Source: Caproiciproducens sp. CPB-2 (GTDB lineage: Bacteria > Bacillota > Clostridia > Oscillospirales > Acutalibacteraceae). Taken from it: DNA of 64,000 bases. The notes under the pieces are model-generated. The model worked only from the letters and a program-made list of their open reading frames with translations, was not told the origin of the DNA and ran no database searches. Shown piece after piece: positions 34,746 to 41,980 of the stretch. The stretch spans positions 1,364,001 to 1,428,000 of the forward strand of contig NZ_CP142860.1 in NCBI RefSeq assembly GCF_036287215.1, given 5' to 3'. The position numbers and the translations under genes are program-made. Position 1 is the stretch's first letter. Every line of letters begins with the position of its first letter.

Positions 34746-35663
34746 TTATCGTACAAAAACATCTCCGTTTTTCAGTCCGAACTCATTGTAATCGCCGCTT
34801 ATCAGCTGTAAAGAATTATTTTCGGTACGTTTGAATTTCAGCTCGTCGGACAGCCAATTATGGCCGGTAGCATCATAGCATTTCAGTTCAAGGATGACGG
34901 TATCTTCGCTGCCGACAAAAGTATAAAGGTCTCCTTTATACCCGCTCCAAAAGATCTGAACATATTTTTGACCGTTCATTGTTCGTACTACATCGTCACT
35001 GTTCAAAGGATATTTCCATTTGTCTAACAAACAATAGGATTCCACAGAAATCGTTGCGCGCGAATCCTGCCCCGCGGAAAACCTGCATACAAAGGCAGAA
35101 GAGCCGTCATATTTCTGCCTGCTTTCTTCCGTGTTAAAGAATGTCCATTCCTTTTGGCTGTATAGCGAATCCCAGTTTTTTGCCTTGTCCATGGGAACCG
35201 GCTCGCTGTGCGGCTTAGGTTTTGACGAAACGGCAGGCTTTACTGCTGAGGAAGTGGATTTTTTGCTGGAAGAGGAGCGGTTCGCTTCTTCGGCTTTTGA
35301 TGCGCTTTCTGCTTTATTTGTGGTTTGCGAGGAAGTGCTTTGCGAGAAACTGTACAGCTTTTTATTTTTCTGAACTTGCTTTGATGATACAACGACCTGT
35401 TGGCTTTCTTTCAGCACAATGTTTCCGCTGCTGTCAACGGCCAATATGTCATTCGTGACAACCTTCCCGGTTTTGGAGTCTAAGATATTGCCATGATCAT
35501 CCACCGTATAAAATTGATAAACAGAATAATCTGCAGAGCTTGACACAGTTTGCGATACCGTCCGGGACGAGCCGGAATCATTTGTACCGGGACTTTGTTT
35601 GCTGCACCCGCACAAGCTGCAGAATATACCCAAAACCAGAACAAAAGTGAAAATTTTACGCGT
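34746..35663 (-). CDS. Hypothetical Ser-rich lipoprotein, apparent ACG start
   Basis: About 305 residues if it starts at ACG (35661-35663). A strong GGGAGGG site lies 6 nt before that ACG, and the following codons give a normal signal peptide (RKIFTFVLVLGIFCSLCGC). The nearest standard start, TTG at 35633, leaves too short a signal. The mature part has a Ser/Lys-rich linker (about 105-165) and a C-terminal domain (about 165-305; WTFFNTEESRQKYDGSSAFVCRF) that I do not recognise. An ATG-to-ACG change, a real non-AUG start or a sequence error are all possible. Confidence 0.6.
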   Translation of the reverse strand, partial: TRKIFTFVLVLGIFCSLCGCSKQSPGTNDSGSSRTVSQTVSSSADYSVYQFYTVDDHGNILDSKTGKVVTNDILAVDSSGNIVLKESQQVVVSSKQVQKNKKLYSFSQSTSSQTTNKAESASKAEEANRSSSSKKSTSSAVKPAVSSKPKPHSEPVPMDKAKNWDSLYSQKEWTFFNTEESRQKYDGSSAFVCRFSAGQDSRATISVESYCLLDKWKYPLNSDDVVRTMNGQKYVQIFWSGYKGDLYTFVGSEDTVILELKCYDATGHNWLSDELKFKRTENNSLQLISGDYNEFGLKNGDVFVR

Positions 35664-35762
35664 GAATAGCCCTCCCTTTGCGGCCCGAAAGCCAATACCA
35701 GTCAGTCCTTGATCCGCTCAATCACGTCAGGGCCGAATCTATATTTCATTTTATCATATAAA

Positions 35763-35800
35763 AAAAGAAGTCGATTCTTTTGCAGAAATCGGCTTCTTTT
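35763..35800 (-). terminator. Terminator of the interrupted tRNA-Ala gene
   Basis: AAAAGAAGTCGATT (35763-35776) pairs with AATCGGCTTCTTTT (35787-35800), with one G-T pair. It lies 10 nt beyond the CCA end of the tRNA 3' fragment on the minus strand and has a T tail in that direction. Confidence 0.8.
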
Positions 35801-35810
35801 GATAAAAATC

Positions 35811-35844
35811 TGGTGGAGACGAAGAGGATCGAACTCTCGACCTT
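35811..35844 (-). pseudogene. 3' fragment of host tRNA-Ala(CGC), left half of split gene
   Basis: Minus-strand sequence AAGGTCGAGAGTT (shared core) runs into TTCGATCCTCTT (T-arm), CGTCTCC (acceptor 3' strand), discriminator A and encoded CCA. It lacks D-arm, anticodon arm and acceptor 5' strand. Those are found 16 kb away at 51956-52010. Joined at the 13-bp repeat they form an exact 76-nt tRNA with G3-U70. Confidence 0.9.
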
Positions 35845-35863
35845 GGTATGTTGATAAAACCAC
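35832..35863. other. Left attachment site (core plus element arm)
   Basis: Core AACTCTCGACCTT (35832-35844), then on the element side GTTGATAAAACCAC (35850-35863). The latter is the mirror partner of the right-end arm at 51942-51955. Confidence 0.8.
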
Positions 35864-35866
35864 AGA

Positions 35867-37489
35867 TTATTGTTCCTTAAAATTAAGTACGGTCATCCCT
35901 ACAAATTTATAATAAATTTCCACCAGTTGGGTGATATTGCCCTCGGCGTCCTTCTCTCGCTGATGAACGACGATCTTGTCGATCAGCTTGTTAAGAATCC
36001 GGGCGTCCAGAAAATCAAGGTCGGCATATTCCTGAATCAGCTCCACAAACTGCTCCGCCTGTTCCTCACCCTCACGGGCGCTCTGTGCGGCTTTTCCATA
36101 GTCCGCGACCGTTTCCTCCAGTGCTTTGCGCTCCTGCTCGTAATCGGCTGACAGGGCGGCGAAGCGCTCGTTTGTGATGGCTCCCGCCGCATTCTGCTCC
36201 AGCAGCTTCTTGAGGATACCGTCCAGCGCCGCAAGGCGCTTTTCGCATTTCTCGGCCTCCTTTTTCCGGCTCTGAAGCTGCTTGACGCTCTGCTCAGTTT
36301 TGGCCTCCTTTAGCGTCTTCAGGTACTGTCCATGGTAGAGATACGCATACCGGGCCTGCCTGCGGATGTCATCCAAAACAACGGTGGTGAGTTGATCCAG
36401 AGTGATATAGTGGCTGGAACAGTATTCCTTGCCGTGGCGCATGTAATACCAGCATTTGTACTGCCCGCCGTCCGGCTTGGTCTTGCGGTGAACCGCAGAG
36501 AAGGAAAGGGCGCTGCCGCAGTCTGAGCAGTAGAGAAGCCCAGCGAACATCTGCGGCTCTCCATCCTTTTGCGCTCTGCGTCTGGATTCCATCTGTTTAT
36601 GAACAATTTCCCATTGCTCCGTGCTGACTAACGGCTCATGCGTATGCTCCACCACAATCCAATCCTCCCTGGCTTTTTTCTCCGTTTTCCCGTTCATGAC
36701 CTTGCTGCCAACCCGGTTGTGGGCGACACAGCCCAGATAGACGGGATTGTTCAGAATGGACTGAATAGATGTCACATGCCACTGCGTACCCTGTTTCCAG
36801 TAGTCGCTGTGATAATAGTCCGGATTTTTCTGGTTGAAGTAGGTCAGCGGATTGGGGATATCCTCGGCGTGGAGTGTTCGGGCAATCTTGTTATAGCCCG
36901 CCCCGTGGGCCGCCATGTCAAAAATGCGTCGCACGATCGCCGCCGCATCCTCGTCTACAATCAGGTGATGCCGGTCAGCGGGATCTTTGACGTATCCGTA
37001 AGGAGCCTTGGCGGCGAGGTACATCCCCTGTTTGGCACGGGCTTTTTTCGCGTCCCTGGTTTTGGTGGAAATATCGCGGGCGTAGAAGTCGTTCATCATG
37101 TTCAAAATGGGAACGCTCAGATTGTAAGCTCCGTTGGCGCTGTCCACCGAGTTTCCCGGTGCGATGAACCGGATGTTTTTACGGATAAAGTAATTATCCA
37201 GGTACATTCCGGACTCATAATAGTTTCGGCCGAAACGGCTCAGATCCTTACAGATCACGGTGTTGATGGTTCCGGATTCAATGGCATCCAGCATTCGCCG
37301 GAAATCCGGGCGGTCGAACGAAGTTCCGCTCACGCCGTCATCAATAAAGTAATCTACGATATGAAATCCGTGCTGGTGGCAGTAGTCGGTCAGCATTGCT
37401 TTCTGGGTTTGGATGCTTTCGCTTTCGTCTGTATCGGGGTCATCTACGGAAAGCCGGCAATAAACGCCGGCGTTGACTGTTGCCTGCAT
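35867..37489 (-). CDS. Large serine recombinase (integrase) of the element
   Basis: A 540-residue protein with the full large-serine-recombinase layout. The resolvase catalytic domain (about 1-150) has the nucleophile Ser14 in YCRLSVDD, with DDGVSGTSFDRPDFRRML and KDLSRFGRNY supplying the Arg residues. A recombinase domain (about 170-280) contains PYGYVKDP and LNNPVYLG. A zinc ribbon (about 305-360) has CSDCG and a later Cys pair, followed by a long coiled coil (about 385-480) that controls direction. AAAGGAG precedes ATG 37489. Its place at the element end beside the att arm identifies it as the integrase. TnpX/TndX-type proteins are the nearest relatives I know. Confidence 0.95.
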   Translation of the reverse strand: MQATVNAGVYCRLSVDDPDTDESESIQTQKAMLTDYCHQHGFHIVDYFIDDGVSGTSFDRPDFRRMLDAIESGTINTVICKDLSRFGRNYYESGMYLDNYFIRKNIRFIAPGNSVDSANGAYNLSVPILNMMNDFYARDISTKTRDAKKARAKQGMYLAAKAPYGYVKDPADRHHLIVDEDAAAIVRRIFDMAAHGAGYNKIARTLHAEDIPNPLTYFNQKNPDYYHSDYWKQGTQWHVTSIQSILNNPVYLGCVAHNRVGSKVMNGKTEKKAREDWIVVEHTHEPLVSTEQWEIVHKQMESRRRAQKDGEPQMFAGLLYCSDCGSALSFSAVHRKTKPDGGQYKCWYYMRHGKEYCSSHYITLDQLTTVVLDDIRRQARYAYLYHGQYLKTLKEAKTEQSVKQLQSRKKEAEKCEKRLAALDGILKKLLEQNAAGAITNERFAALSADYEQERKALEETVADYGKAAQSAREGEEQAEQFVELIQEYADLDFLDARILNKLIDKIVVHQREKDAEGNITQLVEIYYKFVGMTVLNFKEQ

Positions 37490-37603
37490 AATGCTCCTTT
37501 CCCGGACTCAATATTGCCCCGTATGCCGGGGCCGCCTGTTCGCAACAGCAACCTGTCTGTATGTCCAACATATCACACTTGCGGCCCCAAAGCTATTGAA
37601 TCA

Positions 37604-37822
37604 TCAAGTCAAATCCGTATTTTTATTCTCAGGTTTTTCTGGCTGTTTCAAATCTTCGATCATCAGTTCGCCCAGCTTCGGGACGATGGTTTCCCAGCCG
37701 CAGAAGTGACTGATCACGCAGAAATTCACTTGATCAACTTCTACGGTATGCGCGGTTTTTTCCACAGGTAAAATCACACCGTCGACTCTATCCAGCGCTT
37801 CTAAAAATTGATTTTTATCCAT
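37604..37822 (-). CDS. Small hypothetical element protein (72 aa)
   Basis: A 72-residue acidic protein starting MDKNQFLEALDRVDGVILPV and ending in a Lys/Glu/Asn-rich tail. AAGGAGG lies 9 nt before ATG 37822; another ATG (37831) touches that site directly. The frame is open much further upstream but without a start signal. It precedes the recombinase gene by 114 nt in the same direction. I do not recognise the family. Confidence 0.55.
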   Translation of the reverse strand: MDKNQFLEALDRVDGVILPVEKTAHTVEVDQVNFCVISHFCGWETIVPKLGELMIEDLKQPEKPENKNTDLT

Positions 37823-38370
37823 TGACTTCATCCTCCTTATCGTCTCGTCATGACAGGCTTCCAATATATGTCTCATCTGCCGTGATTTCGCCACAAACGG
37901 GCCCTGACCCCGCTCGCAGCCCCGCAGGACTTCCTGATTTTCCGCAGTTTGTTGGGCATTCATTTGATCCACGACCCCGAAGCCGACCCCAGGGGGTATT
38001 TTCCGACCCCGCTGAGAAATGCCCTTCGACCCGCATTGCGGGGCGATGTAAGCCGGAGCGGGAGGCGTTAGCGACCCCGCTCCTTTAACCTGCATCATTT
38101 TCAACCCCATGGTTCACCCCCATTATCATCAGAGAAAATAAAAGTGCTCGTTTTCTCGTGCAAGAGGACACCTGAGAGAATTTTGGGCTTTCATCCGCCC
38201 CAACGCGGGGCGGCTCCTCTCCCGGCGAGAAGCAATGCCACCCTTGTACGAATAACGCGACACAGCCGCACACAGGTGGCAACAGTGGGGGATTCTCTTT
38301 TTTTCTTTCTGATGTTAACTCTTGTTATATTGGGCGGTTACCATTCTTCTTGTTGTTTCCTATCCGTCTG
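37823..38370. other. 548-nt GC-rich gap in element with hairpins
   Basis: Contains two notable hairpins: GGAGCGGG (38055-38062) with CCCGCTCC (38076-38083), followed by TTTAA, and CCGCCCC (38195-38201) with GGGGCGG (38207-38213). A minus-strand frame to 38110 is open, but its composition is Pro/Gly-rich and it lacks a ribosome site, so I do not call it a gene. Confidence 0.4.
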
Positions 38371-38694
38371 TCAGACGGGGGATGATTCATCGTGACCCAA
38401 GGGACTGTCCGCCAGGCAATCGACTCCCTGAAATACATAAGTATTGTTGATCTGCCTGCCGTCCGCAAAATTGTGGCGCACACTGATAAGGCCGCAAGCT
38501 TTCAGCAACGTCAGCGCTTTGCTCACCGAACTGACTGCGATGCCGCAGGCTTCCGCAATGGTGCGCTTGCTGGGATAGCATCCCCGTTCACGGCTGTTAC
38601 ATCGGAGCAGGTAGCAATAGACATAAAAAGCGATGGGTGACAGCTTGTACCGAAACACATCGTTGTTCACCATAAAGAAATTTCCGTATTTCAT
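38371..38694 (-). CDS. Winged-helix HTH protein, replication/regulation type
   Basis: A 107-residue protein: MKYGNFFMVNNDVFRYKLSPIAFYVYCYLLRC, then YPSKRTIAEACGIAVSSVSKALTLLKACGLI, a clear winged helix-turn-helix. This resembles the N-terminal DNA-binding part of replication initiators and the small HTH proteins common in clostridial mobile elements. AGGGGGTG precedes ATG 38694. It is probably an element regulator; a replication role would need a partner not seen here. Confidence 0.7.
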   Translation of the reverse strand: MKYGNFFMVNNDVFRYKLSPIAFYVYCYLLRCNSRERGCYPSKRTIAEACGIAVSSVSKALTLLKACGLISVRHNFADGRQINNTYVFQGVDCLADSPLGHDESSPV

Positions 38695-39029
38695 TGAAAT
38701 ACACCCCCTGACTTTGTAAAGAAAACCCTCTACTTCTTTTCCCGTTCAAATGAAGTGTTGAGCGGATTTTTTTACAGGAATTTAAAAATTTCAGAGATAT
38801 ACATAGCTTCAGAATTCTAAAATTGTTTGATATAACGATGATAATAGATTTGTTTTATAGTTGGGAGAAGACAGCGGCCAACGGAAATGTTAGCCATGAT
38901 GGTATACGTTTGGCTAAGCATAAAAAAAGTTATGCCATCATGGTATACTTTGAGTTTTAAAGTGAGCCATGTTGGTGCATTTCCTTATTGTCTTCCTCTG
39001 CCTGATAAAAACTTGCACCAAGTTGGTAC
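38695..39029. repeat. AT-rich control region with four CCAnnnTGG repeats
   Basis: Four related 15-mers: GCCATGATGGTATAC (38893-38907), GCCATCATGGTATAC (38934-38948), GCCATGTTGGTGCAT (38966-38980) and GCACCAAGTTGGTAC (39015-39029). Each contains a short CCAnnnTGG palindrome. Spacing is 41, 32 and 49 nt. They look like multiple binding sites for one protein (iterons or operators). No gene is seen in this 363-nt gap. Confidence 0.5.
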
Positions 39030-39033
39030 AAAA

Positions 39034-39075
39034 GAGACAGCCGGGGCACGACAATTGTCATACCCCGGCTGTCTC
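39034..39075 (-). terminator. Hairpin terminator after sigma-like relic
   Basis: 13-bp stem GAGACAGCCGGGG (39034-39046) with CCCCGGCTGTCTC (39063-39075), then TTTT on the minus strand. It overlaps the stop of the sigma-like frame. Confidence 0.7.
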
Positions 39076-39324
39076 TCCGCGTTGTTGGTTTTCCAAGAGC
39101 TTGCGTAATTTCTTCAGGATTTTGCTTTTCCGGTAGTGAAGCGTCATCTGCGGAATACCGGTTTCCGCCGACAACTGGCGCTCACTTTCGTTACGGAAAA
39201 ACAGTTCACGAATCAAACTCCGCTCTTCCATGGGAAGCGTTCGAATACAAGCCATCATCCGTTCGACCATCACGGCGGTTATCTCGCTTTGCGTGATCTG
39301 ATTGTCGTTGAGATATAAAATCAT
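39058..39324 (-). pseudogene. Sigma-70 region 4-like fragment
   Basis: About 88 residues from MILYLNDNQ. The segment MACIRTLPMEERSLIRELFFRNESERQLSAETGIPQMTLHYRKSKILKKLRKLLEN is a sigma-70 region 4 helix-turn-helix, as in the small sigma-like proteins of Tn916-type elements. There is no ribosome site, and the frame upstream turns into unlike sequence, so the 5' end appears lost. It is probably a remnant of a larger element. Confidence 0.55.
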
Positions 39325-39334
39325 AACATAATAG

Positions 39335-39637
39335 ATGCTTGTCAGCAGCGTCCCGATGAGGCTCGGCACACCAAATACCTTTGATATCGTCGCCAATCTC
39401 ACTTCCAAGGATAAAAAGCAAAAAGAGCTCCGCCACCAGTATTGCCTGGACGGCGGAGCCATGGTGAAGCCGCACGAGGTGCTGCGGCAGTTTTATGAGG
39501 AGAACTATACCCATCAGGAGCAGTTCCGCTCCGCTTGGGAGGCGTTGAATAAGGCGGAGAAGAAAAGCTGGGCAGATCGCCAGGCATACGAGCAGGCCAA
39601 AGCGGATTTATTTGTCTTGGCTGGATGGTCAACTTAG
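39335..39637 (+). pseudogene. C-terminal relic of an unrecognised element gene
   Basis: The plus-strand frame gives a convincing protein tail (about residues 25-100: CLDGGAMVKPHEVLRQFYEE, EQFRSAWEALNKAEKKSWAD, ending AGWST). Its beginning overlaps the region where the sigma-like gene is broken, and it has no ribosome site. The two truncated, convergent fragments suggest a deletion joint at about 39325-39400. Confidence 0.35.
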
Positions 39638-39700
39638 CTGCGCAAAGCAGATTCATATTGATAATGACAGCTGTATAGAAGAATCTTGAAGTGCAAGAGA

Positions 39701-39722
39701 GGGAGCGGCAATGACCGCTCCC
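39701..39722. terminator. Small GC hairpin downstream of Spo0A-C-like gene
   Basis: GGGAGCGG (39701-39708), loop CAATGA, CCGCTCCC (39715-39722). Likely the terminator of the minus-strand gene ending at 39735. Confidence 0.6.
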
Positions 39723-39734
39723 TTAACGCTATCC

Positions 39735-39995
39735 TCAGCTTATTTTCTTGCGTCTTACCATCTCGGAAATATATAGAATTAGTTCTTCAGGCGTGGGTAT
39801 ATCTTTTTCGCATGGGACAGCGTCCCAAAACGCCTTGACCTTCGGATCGGTGCTGCACAAGCCATTCAGCATGGCGATCTGCATCTGCTTTCTTACATAT
39901 TCCGTTGAAACACCGTCACGCTCGGCGATTTTCCTGATGGCGTTTTCAGCTACGATCCGCTTTGCTGTTTTGCTTCCGCTCTTTTTCTTACCCAC
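39735..39995 (-). CDS. Small protein resembling the Spo0A C-terminal (sigma-interacting HTH) domain
   Basis: An 86-residue protein from GTG 39995. IAERDGVSTEYVRKQMQIAMLNG aligns in layout with the DNA-binding helices of Spo0A's effector domain, and PTPEELILYISEMV with its closing helix. It lacks a receiver domain. Such stand-alone Spo0A-C-like proteins are frequent in gut clostridia. Whether it binds 0A boxes is unknown; it could be a decoy or an element-specific regulator. A GAGGT site lies about 8 nt upstream. Confidence 0.6.
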   Translation of the reverse strand: MGKKKSGSKTAKRIVAENAIRKIAERDGVSTEYVRKQMQIAMLNGLCSTDPKVKAFWDAVPCEKDIPTPEELILYISEMVRRKKIS

Positions 39996-40084
39996 GCTTC
40001 CAACCTCACAACTATAATTTATTTGGCATAGCCGGCTTATCAGACATCTCTGCGCGTAATAAAGGCTGCGGCTCCGGCAGCCTA

Positions 40085-41089
40085 TCAGTTTTCAGCATCC
40101 CCGCTGGTCGTGCTTGCCGATAATACGCCTACAGGAAATGATGTCTCCACGGGCACCCCGATTTGTATCAGTTTATCGTGAAAAGAGATGCAGTTTCTTC
40201 CGGCTCTTTTGGCACGGTATAGCGCTTTATCCACGGCTTTATAAAGATCGACCAGCAAATCGTCCGGTTGTGGTGTATTCGTCGCAACGCCTATGCTGAC
40301 AGATAAAAAATCGCCTGGATTGTTTTCCGAGGCTGTTGTGACTTTCAAATTGATAATGGATGAGGAAAGGGATTGCGCCATTTCCAAAATACGATCATCG
40401 TTTACTTCCGAAAGAAAAATTAAGAACTCATCTCCACCGATTCTGCTTATAATGTCCGTTTCTCGCCTGAAGCAGCTTTTTACGCTGTCCGCCACCTGCC
40501 TTAAGATATTGTCGCCCTCCGGGTGCCCCAAGGTGTCATTGTAGCTTTTGAAATAATCAATATCCGCAAGGATGACGCCGACTTTCTTCTTATCCCGCTT
40601 ACAAAGAGCCCAGGCGATTCCTATCGTCTGCTCCAAACCGTTGCGGTTTAGAAGGTGCGTTAAGGCGTCCGTTGTTGCTTCCGCTGTTAGGCGGTTTATT
40701 TTCTCAATCTCGTTTGTAAATGAACGGATGATGGCCTTGCCTGTTATGCTGGCGGTGAAAACTGTCCCGACATTGGTCAGCAGAAGAATCAAAAACAGTT
40801 CAAAGCGTATTTGGCCCAAGCCAAGCAAGACCGCCGGGATGCCTGTTGTCACGATGAGCAATAATAACAAGTCCCGGAATGAGATCACGAAAGCCGCGCC
40901 GCATAGTAAAAAAATGACGGAGCAGAACACGGACAGTCGGACAGGCAGCGCTTCCGCCTCAGCCGCCGGAAGAAACATCAATAGGCCAATGAATATGATA
41001 AACACGATGGACAATCCAGCCCTCTGCTTATTGAAAGCCTTTATCTTGTCTTTCACTTGCTGCTCTGTCCGGATTTCACGATCTGCCAT
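40085..41089 (-). CDS. Membrane-bound diguanylate cyclase (GGDEF)
   Basis: A 334-residue protein. About four to five membrane helices occupy residues 25-120, with no recognised sensory fold. The GGDEF domain (about 140-300) has DALTHLLNRNGLE, the metal site DIDYFKSYNDTLGH and an intact catalytic loop RIGGDEFLIF. An RxxD inhibitory site is not obvious. It should make cyclic di-GMP. GGAGTAC precedes ATG 41089. It is an unusual passenger for an R-M island and is divergent from the XRE regulator gene. Confidence 0.9.
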   Translation of the reverse strand: MADREIRTEQQVKDKIKAFNKQRAGLSIVFIIFIGLLMFLPAAEAEALPVRLSVFCSVIFLLCGAAFVISFRDLLLLLIVTTGIPAVLLGLGQIRFELFLILLLTNVGTVFTASITGKAIIRSFTNEIEKINRLTAEATTDALTHLLNRNGLEQTIGIAWALCKRDKKKVGVILADIDYFKSYNDTLGHPEGDNILRQVADSVKSCFRRETDIISRIGGDEFLIFLSEVNDDRILEMAQSLSSSIINLKVTTASENNPGDFLSVSIGVATNTPQPDDLLVDLYKAVDKALYRAKRAGRNCISFHDKLIQIGVPVETSFPVGVLSASTTSGDAEN

Positions 41090-41125
41090 GATGTACTCCT
41101 GTTTTCATTATTTATGTCATAACTT

Positions 41126-41159
41126 GCAGTATTACTACAATATTATACCTCTATACTGC
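41126..41159. promoter_or_regulatory. Inverted repeat between divergent GGDEF and XRE genes
   Basis: GCAGTAT (41126-41132) and ATACTGC (41153-41159), 20 nt apart, with AT-rich promoter-like sequence between. Candidate operator for the XRE protein encoded alongside. Confidence 0.4.
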
Positions 41160-41224
41160 GTATGATTGCAACTCTCTATTGGATAAAATATAAGAGAAGA
41201 TTTTATCTGATTGGAGGGATTGCT

Positions 41225-41476
41225 GTGCCCCCAATTAACAGCAAATCATACACAGAGGAAGAAAAGCAATTTCTTAAAAATATCGGTTTCAAAATTCAAT
41301 TTTTCAGAAAGCAGCGGGGCCTCAGCCAAAATGAACTTGCTGAAAAAGCAGATTTAAGCTATACCACGATCAGTCATATTGAAAGTACATCTTCCTATGG
41401 CATGTCCATCATTGCTATCTACAAGATTGCGAAGGCTCTGGATGTTGATCCGAGCCAATTACTTCTGTTCAAGTGA
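41225..41476 (+). CDS. XRE-family HTH regulator
   Basis: An 83-residue protein from GTG 41225, chosen because GGAGGG sits at 41213-41218. The Cro/CI helix-turn-helix is plain: IQFFRKQRGLSQNELAEKADLSYTTISHIES, then IYKIAKALDVDPSQLL. An in-frame ATG at 41162 would add 21 residues but lacks a ribosome site. Probably a local repressor in the element. Confidence 0.82.
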   Translation: MPPINSKSYTEEEKQFLKNIGFKIQFFRKQRGLSQNELAEKADLSYTTISHIESTSSYGMSIIAIYKIAKALDVDPSQLLLFK

Positions 41477-41620
41477 ATGCAAGACGTATGACGCTATTCC
41501 AAATTGATTCAAAAACAGGAGTGGCCGGAGGAAGCCGGACAAAGTTGTATGCGAGTCATCAAGTCGGCTGTGCACACATTTTTTATAATCTGTTTTTATT
41601 ACGCAATACAGAACAGGCGC

Positions 41621-41899
41621 TCAACCCGGCTTGCTTCGCCGGCGTTGAACGCCTGTTAACGTGTTGTTCAATTTGTTTGCCATCTGGCATAACAGTTTGA
41701 AGCCGCAGATGAAGCTGTCAAGAGAAAAATCGGTCGCCATCATGTTTAGATCATCTACGATCCGCAGCACGATCTTTCGTTCTGCCACGGTAGCTTGTCT
41801 CGCAGCAATGTCCGATTTGCTTCCACAGCTCGCTTCAATTCTGCCATCTTCGGCCGCGTGTAAAGGCTTGCCGTACAGTACTTTCAGGGCTCTGTCCAT
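41621..41899 (-). CDS. Small element protein, DUF6809-like
   Basis: A 92-residue protein starting MDRALKVLYGKPLHA and with a C-terminal part VDDLNMMATDFSLDSFICGFKLLCQMANKL. This arrangement resembles the DUF6809 proteins common in clostridial mobile elements (MNxALxxLYxG start, SFxxGFKLG end). Function is unknown. AAGGAAG lies about 9 nt upstream. Its final codons fall within a hairpin (AACAGGCG near 41653 pairing with CGCCTGTT on the other arm) that may be its terminator. Confidence 0.5.
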   Translation of the reverse strand: MDRALKVLYGKPLHAAEDGRIEASCGSKSDIAARQATVAERKIVLRIVDDLNMMATDFSLDSFICGFKLLCQMANKLNNTLTGVQRRRSKPG

Positions 41900-41980
41900 G
41901 TGTCTCGCTTCCTTGTAGCAAGACACAAAAGCATATGTTTCAGAAAATAGCTATAAAAAAGATTCTCTGGGTACCTGACA

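Noticed and set aside
37823..38110. Long minus-strand frame extending the 72-aa element protein to 168 aa
   Set aside because: The extension is rich in Gly/Pro/Gln, overlaps GC hairpins and lacks a ribosome site, while AAGGAGG marks the start at 37822.
38893..39029. CRISPR array
   Set aside because: Only four imperfect 15-mers with uneven spacing, and no cas genes in the window.
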